The notes beneath the pieces are model-generated. The model ran no database searches. It saw only the letters and a list, made by a program, of their open reading frames with translations, and had not been told where the DNA came from. The position numbers and the translations under genes are program-made. From an uncultured Desulfurellaceae bacterium (GTDB lineage: Bacteria > Campylobacterota_A > Desulfurellia > Desulfurellales > Hippeaceae), in contig CAJXLZ010000063.1 in assembly GCA_913056505.1 (NCBI GenBank), positions 1-6,198 on the forward strand: a stretch of DNA of 6,198 bases. The letters run 5' to 3'. Below are positions 1 to 5,336 of this stretch, one piece after another. The number at the start of each line of letters is the position of its first letter. The stretch's first letter is position 1.

Positions 1-648
1 AGTGAAAATAGTATAATTAAATCAAAGCAGATTGAAAAAACGATTAAAAATCTTCCATTTTTTACTATCGATAGTTTAATGCCGATAGAAAAAGATAGGC
101 ATTATTTAAAAGTGCTGTTTTATCGCTTAGCAAAGCAAGGCAAAATTATTCCCTTAAAACGAGGGTTGTATACAAGCAATTTTTTTCTGGAAAATGTCGA
201 GAAAAAAAATATTATTGAAGAATATTCTGAATTTATTGCCAATATTATTTATAAGCCGAGCTATTTAAGCTTGGAATATATCCTTGAAAAATATGGAGTG
301 TTAACAGAGACAGTTCACAGTTTTACATTGGTTACCGAAAAGAAAACCAATAAGTTTTTTAATAAACTGGGGACTTTTAATTATTATCATATTAAAAAAG
401 AATTGTTTACCGGATTTAATATTGTAAAAAAAGATATTTTTCTAATCGCTGAAGCTAGTTTAGCTAAGGCATTGTTTGATTTTTTATATTTCCGAAAAAA
501 TATCTTGTCCACCAGAGAACAGATAGAAGAATTGAGACTGAATATGGAGAGTGTGAAAAAAAAGGATTGCCGGGAAATTAAAAAATATGTTGAGATAGAA
601 GGGTCAAAAAAGATGGAGAAAATTTTTGATTATTTAATTAAAGAATAA
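1..648 (+). CDS. AbiEi-type winged-helix antitoxin/regulator, 5' end outside window
   Basis: The reading frame is open from the first base, giving 215 residues before TAA at 646-648. The ATG at 79 has no Shine-Dalgarno site and would cut through the helix-turn-helix, so the true start lies left of the window. Residues 5-60 look like the N-terminal winged helix of type IV AbiEi antitoxins, ending in the family signature FYRLAKQGKIIPLKRGLYT. The following residues (PSYLSLEYILEKYGVL; EASLAKALFDFLYFR) also resemble the AbiEi core. In that family the protein represses its own operon and counters the AbiEii nucleotidyltransferase toxin. AbiEii normally follows directly. Here, 91 bases downstream, there is an MNT-HEPN pair instead. 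The family is assigned from motif memory. Whether it acts as an antitoxin or only as a transcriptional regulator is open. Confidence 0.72.
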   Translation, partial: SENSIIKSKQIEKTIKNLPFFTIDSLMPIEKDRHYLKVLFYRLAKQGKIIPLKRGLYTSNFFLENVEKKNIIEEYSEFIANIIYKPSYLSLEYILEKYGVLTETVHSFTLVTEKKTNKFFNKLGTFNYYHIKKELFTGFNIVKKDIFLIAEASLAKALFDFLYFRKNILSTREQIEELRLNMESVKKKDCREIKKYVEIEGSKKMEKIFDYLIKE

Positions 649-666
649 AAAATGGAAAAAATGATC

Positions 667-721
667 TTGGTTTAAATTAGTTACATTAATTCAATTGGTT
701 TGGATTAGTTGGATTGGTTTT
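667..721 (+). repeat. Degenerate TTGG array, copy 1 (about 9-nt period)
   Basis: Successive units TTAAATTAGT, TACATTAAT, TCAATTGGT, TTGGATTAGT and TGGATTGGT follow one another, 9 or 10 nt each, with consensus about T(G/A)(G/A)ATT(G/A)GT. The array fills the gap between the AbiEi-type gene and mntA and ends just before the mntA Shine-Dalgarno site. The strand is almost free of C. A longer array of the same kind and orientation lies after hepT. Confidence 0.7.
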
Positions 722-739
722 TAAAATGGAGGTGGGAAA

Positions 740-1033
740 ATGGAGGTTAAGGAGATAGGGAAGAAATTACAAGAAAAGAAAGATTATATAAAGAGGGTTT
801 TTCATGTTAGAGAAATAGGAATTTTTGGCTCATATATTAGAGGAGAACAGACCACAAGTAGCGATATAGATATTCTTGTTGAATTTGAGAAGGAACACAA
901 AGACTTTTTTAATTATATGAGATTGAAATATTACCTTGAAGAGCTTCTTGAGAAAGAAGTAGACCTCGTTATTAAAAATGCAGTAAAATCAAGATTGAAG
1001 AAAAGGATTTTCAAGGAGGTTGAATATGTCTAA
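740..1033 (+). CDS. mntA: MntA-type minimal nucleotidyltransferase antitoxin
   Basis: This 97-residue protein has the full nucleotidyltransferase signature GSX10DXD: G30-S31, then D42 and D44, in FGSYIRGEQTTSSDIDILVE. A third carboxylate, D75, sits in EKEVDLVIK. All three metal-binding acids are therefore present and the enzyme should be active. In characterised MntA/HepT (type VII) pairs this enzyme transfers AMP to a tyrosine near the HepT active site and so switches the toxin off. The start is ATG 740, with GGAGG at 728-732 and a 7-nt spacer. The stop overlaps the start of hepT by 8 nt, which indicates translational coupling. The length is usual for minimal nucleotidyltransferases. Function is inferred from motifs and gene order. 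Some MNT genes have been described with the toxin role reversed. Confidence 0.9.
   Translation: MEVKEIGKKLQEKKDYIKRVFHVREIGIFGSYIRGEQTTSSDIDILVEFEKEHKDFFNYMRLKYYLEELLEKEVDLVIKNAVKSRLKKRIFKEVEYV
1013..1019 (+). promoter_or_regulatory. Shine-Dalgarno site that fixes the hepT start
   Basis: AAGGAGG lies inside the 3' end of mntA. An in-frame TTG at 1020 directly abuts it and cannot be used. The ATG at 1026 is 6 nt away, the normal distance. This selects 1026 as the hepT start. Confidence 0.85.
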
Positions 1034-1388
1034 ACGAAGAGATTATATACTTTTTATAGAAGATATTTTAACTTGCATTGAAAAGATAGAAAGATATACA
1101 AGCAAGGCCTCTTTTGAAGAATTTTGCGGAAATGATATGGCTATTGATGCTGTTATAAGAAACTTTGAAATAATCGGTGAAGCGGTAAAAAAGATTCCCG
1201 AAAAAATAAAGAAGAAATATGCATATGTAGAATGGAAAGAAGCCGCTGGTTTTAGAGATGTTTTAATACATGATTATTTTGGGATTGACTTAGAGGCTGT
1301 GTGGGATACTCTAAGAAATAATATACCATCCTTTAAGGAACAGATTGCAAAAGTTTTAAAATCAGAAAGAAAAGGTAAAAATGAATAA
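1026..1388 (+). CDS. hepT: HepT-type HEPN ribonuclease toxin (DUF86 family)
   Basis: A protein of 120 residues from ATG 1026. It carries the HEPN catalytic motif RX4HXY as R77-DVLI-H82-D-Y84, preceded by the family block around RNFEIIGEAVKKIPE (45-59) and followed by DLEAVWDTLRNNIP (88-101). HEPN toxins of this type are metal-independent RNases that dimerise so that two RX4H motifs form the active site. The tyrosine of the motif is the residue modified by MntA in studied systems. Arg, His and Tyr are all present, so nothing suggests decay. The gene overlaps mntA by 8 nt and must be cotranscribed with it. The order is antitoxin first. After the stop come a short AT-rich stretch and the second TTGG array. 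The RNA target cannot be read from the sequence. Confidence 0.9.
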   Translation: MSKRRDYILFIEDILTCIEKIERYTSKASFEEFCGNDMAIDAVIRNFEIIGEAVKKIPEKIKKKYAYVEWKEAAGFRDVLIHDYFGIDLEAVWDTLRNNIPSFKEQIAKVLKSERKGKNE

Positions 1389-1422
1389 TAGTTTGTTGAT
1401 ATTAATCACTTCGTAAAATTTG

Positions 1423-1495
1423 TTGGATTGGTTTAATTGGTTGGATTGGTTAGATTAGTTTAAATTGGTTGAATTAGTTGAATTGGTTGGATTTA
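1423..1495 (+). repeat. Degenerate TTGG array, copy 2 (9-nt period)
   Basis: Eight consecutive units can be laid out: TTGGATTGGT, TTAATTGGT, TGGATTGGT, TAGATTAGT, TTAAATTGGT, TGAATTAGT, TGAATTGGT and TGGATTTA. Most are 9 nt and vary mainly by A/G exchange at fixed positions. The array lies between hepT and comEA in the same orientation as the array at 667-721. Paired GG steps at 1425, 1430, 1439, 1443 and 1448 could in principle form a two-tier G-quadruplex on the plus strand. Confidence 0.75.
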
Positions 1496-1502
1496 AAATA
1501 AG

Positions 1503-1520
1503 TATTGATATTATTGATAT
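1503..1520 (+). repeat. Perfect 9-bp tandem pair TATTGATAT
   Basis: TATTGATAT occurs twice head to tail (1503-1511 and 1512-1520), shortly after the TTGG array and about 110 nt before the comEA start. It shares the 9-nt period of the array but not its sequence. It could be part of the comEA upstream region or simple AT-rich slippage. Confidence 0.5.
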
Positions 1521-1632
1521 TTTTGCTTTTATGGAGTATATCCCTGATTGGTGATACTAAACTATTGTATGTATTTTTGATAGAAATGGTATATTATTGA
1601 AGTTAGTTAGAAATTTTTATAGGAGGTAAAAA

Positions 1633-1926
1633 GTGAAAAGGTTGGTTTGTTTACGAGCATTGGTTGCATTATTGATTGCTTCTTTTTTAAATGTTTCTTT
1701 GGTATATGCCCAGGTAAATTCTCAAAAACTGGACATCAACAAGGCTACAGTGAGTGAACTTGTTACTGTAAAAGGTATTGGTGAAGTCAAAGCAAAAGCC
1801 ATTGTAGATTTCATTAAGAAAAAAAATGGTATTAAAAATATGGATAAGTTGTTAGAAGTAGAAGGTATTGGTTCCAAAACTTTGGGAGAACTTAAGCAGA
1901 AGTTTGAGGTAAAACTTAAAGAATAG
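1633..1926 (+). CDS. comEA: ComEA-like secreted helix-hairpin-helix DNA-binding protein
   Basis: This 97-residue protein starts at GTG 1633, with AGGAGG at 1621-1626 and a 6-nt spacer. Residues 1-26 form a signal peptide: basic MKR, a hydrophobic core, and a likely cut after VYA26. The remainder is a tandem helix-hairpin-helix unit with hairpins GIG at 48-50 and 78-80, introduced by LDINKATVSELVTVKGIG. This is the ComEA layout, in which a periplasmic or membrane-anchored protein binds incoming DNA without sequence preference during natural transformation. There is no long linker or membrane anchor, so this is the short, fully secreted form found in many Gram-negatives. No comEC or pilus gene is visible nearby. 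It appears monocistronic. A role in DNA uptake is inferred from the family and not proven. Confidence 0.87.
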   Translation: MKRLVCLRALVALLIASFLNVSLVYAQVNSQKLDINKATVSELVTVKGIGEVKAKAIVDFIKKKNGIKNMDKLLEVEGIGSKTLGELKQKFEVKLKE

Positions 1927-2194
1927 AAAGTTTCTGCTTCTTGATTTATTTACTATTTTTGAATTTTCGAAGGAATTTTGTAATTAAAGGTAGAGTAATG
2001 GTGATTTGTCCTCAAAACAATTAGAGTGTAGGAGATAGCGGATAGGAGAGACAGTTTGTAGAAGTAAAAGTGATCAGACTCGACATTAGACATAGATTGA
2101 TTTGGTTGGTTTTTTAATATAGAATTGTGATATAGATAAATTGGAAATATAGAAAAATTTTTGACATATAAGATGCTAATGTGAACAATGCAAA
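1927..2194. other. Gap between convergent genes, no gene seen
   Basis: This 268-nt AT-rich gap lies between the stops of comEA (plus) and the RelE-like gene (minus). I see no convincing reading frame, RNA gene or classical hairpin-plus-T terminator in it. It contains a weak TTGG-type trace at 2095-2115. Confidence 0.5.
2095..2115 (+). repeat. Weak TTGG-type repeat trace
   Basis: The stretch GATTGATTTGGTTGG followed by six T's resembles the longer TTGG arrays and has the same orientation, but holds only about two units. It may be a remnant or chance in AT-rich DNA. Confidence 0.3.
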
Positions 2195-2467
2195 TTAGTG
2201 TCCAGCATATATTTTGCTTCTATGTCCAACCTGAAGCACAAGAACAATGAACCTTTCTTCTTGAATATCGCAAATAAGTCTGTATGTCCCTACCCTGTAT
2301 TTCCAAAATCCAATTAGATTATAACGCAGAGGTTCTCCAAATCTTTTAGGATCCTCATCTGTAGATATACGTTCTCGCAAATACCGGATAATCTCAGCAG
2401 CTATTTGTCTATCCAGTTTGGCCATCTGTTTCCTTGCCGTATCAGAAAACTCAATCTTCCAGACCAA
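2195..2467 (-). CDS. relE: RelE/ParE-family toxin
   Basis: The protein has about 90 residues if started at TTG 2467. It shows the RelE/ParE fold signature: an N-terminal WKIEFSDTARKQMAKLD strand-helix, then PLRYNLIGFWKYRVGTYRLI and a C-terminal VLVLQVGHRSKIY. Characterised RelE members cleave mRNA on the ribosome, while ParE members act on gyrase. The basic and aromatic residues near FWKYRVGTYR and the terminal GHRxxIY resemble the RelE branch more. No ATG exists in the frame. Candidate starts are TTG 2488, GTG 2473 and TTG 2467. Only the last has a well-placed Shine-Dalgarno site (GGAG, 7-nt spacer), and it yields the family-typical beginning M-V-WKIEF. It overlaps the antitoxin gene by 17 nt, which indicates coupled translation. 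No sign of decay is seen. Confidence 0.88.
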   Translation of the reverse strand: MVWKIEFSDTARKQMAKLDRQIAAEIIRYLRERISTDEDPKRFGEPLRYNLIGFWKYRVGTYRLICDIQEERFIVLVLQVGHRSKIYAGH

Positions 2468-2675
2468 GCTCACGCTCCACTTCGTCAAGGGTATAAGTGC
2501 GTTCCTTGCCGCTCTTAATCCGGTCCAGGATTTTCTCGGCCAGGTATATATCCTCCAAATCGTCTATATGTCGCGAGATCGCTTCCCTTGCGTAGAAAGA
2601 TTTTGTGCGCCCTGTTTTCTTAGCGAGTACATCAAGTCTTTTTTCAATTTCTGGTGGTAGTCGTAACGCTAACAT
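2451..2675 (-). CDS. relB: RelB-family ribbon-helix-helix antitoxin
   Basis: This 74-residue protein starts at ATG 2675, preceded by GGAGGT at 2686-2691 with a 10-nt spacer. The longer open frame up to 2768 would add a cysteine- and aromatic-rich leader with no family likeness, so it is rejected. Residues 1-40 (MLALRLPPEIEKRLDVLAKK, then RTKSFYAREAISRHIDDLED) form a ribbon-helix-helix DNA-binding and dimerisation unit. The tail (IYLAEKILDRIKSGKERTYT, then LDEVERELGLED) is the expected toxin-wrapping segment. Such proteins neutralise RelE by direct contact and repress their own promoter with it. The gene lies directly upstream of the toxin and overlaps it, the standard arrangement. A promoter is proposed just ahead. 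Confidence 0.9.
   Translation of the reverse strand: MLALRLPPEIEKRLDVLAKKTGRTKSFYAREAISRHIDDLEDIYLAEKILDRIKSGKERTYTLDEVERELGLED
2475..2478 (-). promoter_or_regulatory. Shine-Dalgarno site choosing the TTG start of the RelE-like toxin
   Basis: GGAG on the minus strand, inside the antitoxin gene, lies 7 nt before TTG 2467. The upstream TTG at 2488 has only AAGGA, about 14 nt away, which is too far. A weak start codon behind a short Shine-Dalgarno site should keep toxin output below antitoxin output. Confidence 0.5.
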
Positions 2676-2708
2676 GGTTAATTTCACCTCCCTTAGTATC
2701 GCTATACA

Positions 2709-2736
2709 TATATAACAGTTGTAGCAAAAAAAACAA
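2709..2736 (-). promoter_or_regulatory. Candidate sigma-70 promoter of the RelB/RelE pair
   Basis: On the minus strand, TTGTTT (2736-2731) is followed after 16 nt by TATATA (2714-2709). Transcription would begin near 2702, shortly before the antitoxin Shine-Dalgarno site at 2686-2691. The region is very AT-rich, so chance matches are likely. The site fits the position expected for autorepression by RelB. Confidence 0.42.
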
Positions 2737-2896
2737 GATTTTTTTCTATTTAAATGTGAGCCTATCATAAGCCCCTACAAAATCGATTTTCATCTGTCAT
2801 TCACTTTATTCTCACTGTCATTCCCGCATTTTTCCACTATCATTCCCGCGAAAGCTCAGAATCCAGAGTCAAGAATAGAGAAATGCTAAAGTCTGG

Positions 2897-2917
2897 ATTC
2901 CGTGTCAAGCACGGAAT
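2897..2917. repeat. Perfect hairpin ATTCCGTG-TCAAG-CACGGAAT
   Basis: An 8-bp perfect stem with a 5-nt loop. It is the core of one palindromic unit in the cluster and is followed by GAC, which completes the usual GGAATGAC end. Confidence 0.85.
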
Positions 2918-2967
2918 GACAAGGTTATGCTGGCGCCATACTCCAGATTCCGTGTCAAGTAATGTCA

Positions 2968-2986
2968 CCCCGTGCTTGACACGGGG
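2968..2986. repeat. Perfect hairpin CCCCGTG-CTTGA-CACGGGG
   Basis: A 7-bp G/C-rich stem with a 5-nt loop that is the complement of the loop in the neighbouring hairpin. This is a second, variant copy of the same palindromic core, embedded in a longer arm. It has no T-run and is unlikely to be a terminator. Confidence 0.85.
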
Positions 2987-3069
2987 ACGGAATGACAGGA
3001 AAAACAGTGCGCAATGACAGAAAGACGACACGGAATGACAGAAGAATAGTGCGTAATATAAATTAAAAG

Positions 3070-3091
3070 AAAGGGGCACTTAAGCCCCTTT
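3070..3091 (-). terminator. Intrinsic terminator of htrA
   Basis: Read on the minus strand, AAAGGGGC and GCCCCTTT form an 8-bp stem with a 6-nt loop, followed by CTTTTAATTT. It begins about 10 nt after the htrA stop, as expected for a rho-independent terminator. Confidence 0.85.
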
Positions 3092-3100
3092 TCGTCTTCT

Positions 3101-4498
3101 CTATTTTTGAATTGTTAAGAATATTTTTGCATTGCCCCTGATGATGTTTAAAAATATTACATTACTATTTTTATGCTTCTTTATTTCCTTCTTAAATTCA
3201 TTAAGATTATTTATTGGCTTGTAGTTTAATTTAACTATAACATCTCCTGTTCTTATACCTGCCATATAGGCAAAAGAATTTAATCTGACACTTGTTATTA
3301 CAACACCATTTTTTACTTTAATGTTATATTTATGTCTTAATGTGGCAGTTATATTTGATACAGAAAAACCGTAATCTGTTTTGTATGCATTTTCATTACC
3401 ACCTTCTGTTTGATCTAAGACCTGTTTTGAAGGTCTTACGCCAAGTGTAACCTCTTTTGTCATTCTGTGCTTATTTCTTATTATTCCTATCTTTATTTTT
3501 GTATGTGGTGGCATCGATGATACGAGATACGGAAGGCTGGTTGCTGATTTAACCTTTTTCGAATTTATACTTACAATTATATCGCCTGCCTTTAGTCCTG
3601 CCTTGTCTGCTGGGGTTCCCTTATACACCTGTCTTATTATGGCACCATTTGTTGAATTTAGGCCTAACTGTTTTGCGGCATCGGGTGTTATAGGCTGAAT
3701 AGAGACGCCGAGATATCCCCTTTCTATCTTTTTACCCTTCATAAGATAAGGCAGATCAGCTTTTACCATATTTATAGGTATGGCAAATCCTATGCCTTGG
3801 CCACCTGCTACAATAGCAGTGTTTATACCTATTATGTTACCATTTAAGTCAATTAATGGCCCCCCAGAGTTACCTGGATTAATGGATGCATCTGTTTGTA
3901 TAAAATGGTCAAGTGCTCCTTCGCCTATAACTCTGCCTTTTGCACTTATTATGCCTGCTGTTACTGTGCCGTTTAGTCCAAATGGATTGCCCACTGCCAA
4001 TACCCATTGGCCTACCTTCACATTATCAGAATCACCAAATTTTAAAAATGGCAGTTTATGATGGGGCTTAATTTTAATTAAGGCAATATCTGCCTCTGGG
4101 TCTTTACCTTCCACCTTGGCCGTATAAACCTCATTTGTATTCAACAGTTTCACCTTTATTGTGCTTGCCCGTCTAATCACATGATAATTTGTTATTATAT
4201 ACCCATCAGGTGATATGATACACCCAGAACCTAAGGCGTGCTCGGTTCTTTCTTGCGGTATATTATTAAAAAATTGATGGAAGAAACGGTCAAAAGGATC
4301 GTTATCATCAAATCCGCCGAACGGGTATGCAGGTACTTTAACAACATGTGTAGTGCTTATATTGACAACAGAAGGAAGGGTATCCTTGGCAATTTTAGTA
4401 AAATCCGGCAATGAAGCATAGGATGAAAGAGATAGCGAGAAAAAAAATGTTAGAAGAAAAAAGAGCAATATCCTATAGTAGTTTTTAATACGATGCAT
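3101..4498 (-). CDS. htrA: HtrA/DegP-family periplasmic serine protease
   Basis: This 465-residue protein starts at ATG 4498, with GGAGGT at 4505-4510 and a 6-nt spacer. Residues 1-28 are a signal peptide, with a likely cut after SYA28. The trypsin-like domain follows, with catalytic triad H106 (TNYHVI), D137 (EADIALIKI) and S211 (GNSGGPL), all intact. The family's NPFG loop is at 171-174. A PDZ domain spans about 258-345 (GYLGVSIQPIT onward) and a second about 375-465. This matches the DegP/DegQ plan and length. These proteases form oligomers that degrade or hold misfolded envelope proteins, and the PDZ domains gate the active site. The residue before the catalytic His is Tyr where Asn is usual. 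The gene has its own promoter and terminator, so it can be expressed independently of the upstream genes. Confidence 0.96.
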   Translation of the reverse strand: MHRIKNYYRILLFFLLTFFFSLSLSSYASLPDFTKIAKDTLPSVVNISTTHVVKVPAYPFGGFDDNDPFDRFFHQFFNNIPQERTEHALGSGCIISPDGYIITNYHVIRRASTIKVKLLNTNEVYTAKVEGKDPEADIALIKIKPHHKLPFLKFGDSDNVKVGQWVLAVGNPFGLNGTVTAGIISAKGRVIGEGALDHFIQTDASINPGNSGGPLIDLNGNIIGINTAIVAGGQGIGFAIPINMVKADLPYLMKGKKIERGYLGVSIQPITPDAAKQLGLNSTNGAIIRQVYKGTPADKAGLKAGDIIVSINSKKVKSATSLPYLVSSMPPHTKIKIGIIRNKHRMTKEVTLGVRPSKQVLDQTEGGNENAYKTDYGFSVSNITATLRHKYNIKVKNGVVITSVRLNSFAYMAGIRTGDVIVKLNYKPINNLNEFKKEIKKHKNSNVIFLNIIRGNAKIFLTIQK

Positions 4499-4527
4499 AG
4501 AATTACCTCCACAAAAATTTACGATAT

Positions 4528-4555
4528 ACTATAATGTTTTAATGGATTGTGTCAA
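4528..4555 (-). promoter_or_regulatory. Sigma-70-type promoter of htrA
   Basis: On the minus strand a perfect TTGACA (4555-4550) is followed after 16 nt by TATAGT (4533-4528). Transcription would start near 4521, giving a short leader before the Shine-Dalgarno site at 4505-4510. It lies entirely within the 61-nt gap after the YihY-like gene. No stress-sigma-factor motif is evident. Confidence 0.75.
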
Positions 4556-4559
4556 GCGG

Positions 4560-5336
4560 TTAATAACTGCTATCCGATAAAAGTTTTGTCAGCATAAAAC
4601 CTATTAAAATAACATTCCAAAATAAGAATAGCCAAAAAAGTAATGCCGGTATTATACTTATACTGCCGTATATTTTATTATATATAAAAAATTGAAAATA
4701 GATTGATAAGATTTCTTTGAGAGCAAATATTAAAATAGTTGTAACAAAAGATGAAATAAGCATAATTTTCATTTTTACATTTAGCATTATATAAAACAGA
4801 GAAAATATAAGCAAAAACCATACGATAAATGGCACTATTGCAGTAAAAAAGTAGTTATATACGGATGCCGTAAGAAAAAATTTAAATATTACATTCACAA
4901 TAAGTATAAGAGTTGTGGAAATGCCCATAAATACCATTATTGCAATAACAAATATAACTATTTTTAATATATTAACTCTGCTGTTTATATCACATACTTT
5001 TCTAACACTTTTTATGAATGTCAGTATTAAACTGATGGATGAAATCATAAGTATAGTTAGATTGATTTTTTCCAAACCACCTATTTTGCTCAAAAATAGA
5101 TTGATATAACCTGCGATATTGGCCGAATATGACGGTATGATGCTGCTGAGTGCATTTTGTATGGAATTGACCTTAAATTGTATAAATGGAACATGCGATA
5201 AAATGAATATCAAAGCGTAAATTAACGGAACAATATTTAATATGGTAAGATATGTGAGAAAGGCAGACCAAAGCATAACCTCTTTTTGAGAATACAGTCT
5301 GACAAATTTTTTAAGAAACGGTATCTGGGATTTCAT
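4560..5336 (-). CDS. YihY/BrkB-family (UPF0761) inner membrane protein
   Basis: A 258-residue hydrophobic protein with about six membrane segments, near 22-46, 93-112, 126-150, 160-185, 190-207 and 222-250. The first segment (AFLTYLTILNIVPLIYALIF) corresponds to the family's A-x-x-Y-x-x-L-x-x-x-P-L motif. The last third, FFIYNKIYGSISIIPALLFW, followed by LFLFWNVILIGFMLTKLL, matches the conserved IYGxxxxIP...W...LxG block. The family is often called ribonuclease BN or virulence factor BrkB, but the RNase BN name was a misassignment and the function remains unknown. ATG 5336 is chosen. An in-frame TTG at 5351 would add five residues, and neither has a clear Shine-Dalgarno site. The start overlaps the end of gltX by 26 nt, so translation is probably coupled to gltX. 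It lacks the long C-terminal tail of some members. Confidence 0.85.
   Translation of the reverse strand: MKSQIPFLKKFVRLYSQKEVMLWSAFLTYLTILNIVPLIYALIFILSHVPFIQFKVNSIQNALSSIIPSYSANIAGYINLFLSKIGGLEKINLTILMISSISLILTFIKSVRKVCDINSRVNILKIVIFVIAIMVFMGISTTLILIVNVIFKFFLTASVYNYFFTAIVPFIVWFLLIFSLFYIMLNVKMKIMLISSFVTTILIFALKEILSIYFQFFIYNKIYGSISIIPALLFWLFLFWNVILIGFMLTKLLSDSSY

Larger units (their letters stand above)
2794..3041. repeat. Cluster of nested GTCATTCC/GGAATGAC inverted repeats
   Basis: The left arm carries CTGTCATTC at 2794 and 2815 and CTATCATTC at 2837. The right arm carries the reverse complement GAATGACAG ending at 2998 and 3041, with CAATGACAG ending at 3020. Inside lie a 9-bp inverted pair (GAATCCAGA 2859-2867 with TCTGGATTC 2892-2900) and two short perfect hairpins (2897-2917 and 2968-2986). 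ATTCCGTGTCAAG occurs directly twice (2897 and 2947). Sequences of this kind are common dispersed palindromic elements of bacteria, presumably MITE- or REP-like. No transposase gene is present. The cluster fills the space between the relBE promoter and the htrA terminator. Confidence 0.85.

Noticed and set aside
1565..1595. Possible comEA promoter TTGTAT with TATATT
   Set aside because: The spacer is 19 nt and both boxes are imperfect in very AT-rich DNA, so it is too weak to list as a feature.
667..2115. TTGG arrays as a CRISPR array
   Set aside because: The units are only 9-10 nt, run head to tail without spacers, and no cas gene is present.
2161..2190. Plus-strand TTGACA followed after 18 nt by AACAAT, reading antisense to the RelE-like gene
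   Set aside because: The -10 box is poor and no product follows. An antisense regulator cannot be supported without transcript data.
2676..2768. Upstream extension of the RelB-like frame
   Set aside because: It contains the likely promoter and Shine-Dalgarno site, and the encoded Cys/Phe-rich leader is unlike the family. ATG 2675 is the start.
2779..2790. Perfect 12-bp palindrome AAAATCGATTTT beside the cluster
   Set aside because: It is short, AT-rich and has no partner or gene start nearby, so it could easily be chance.
2840..3079. Open frame of 79 codons on the minus strand
   Set aside because: It lies wholly within the palindrome cluster. Its peptide (for example VIPCLTRNPDF) is the well-known spurious translation of such repeats, and it lacks a good ribosome site.
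2768..3089. Nine-base match TAAGCCCCT on both sides of the palindrome cluster (2768 and 3081)
   Set aside because: The copies do not abut the cluster ends, and one is part of the htrA terminator stem, so it is not a convincing target-site duplication.
3780..4061. Plus-strand open frames opposite htrA, the YihY-like gene and gltX
   Set aside because: They are shadows of well-supported minus-strand genes, with no ribosome sites or family likeness.
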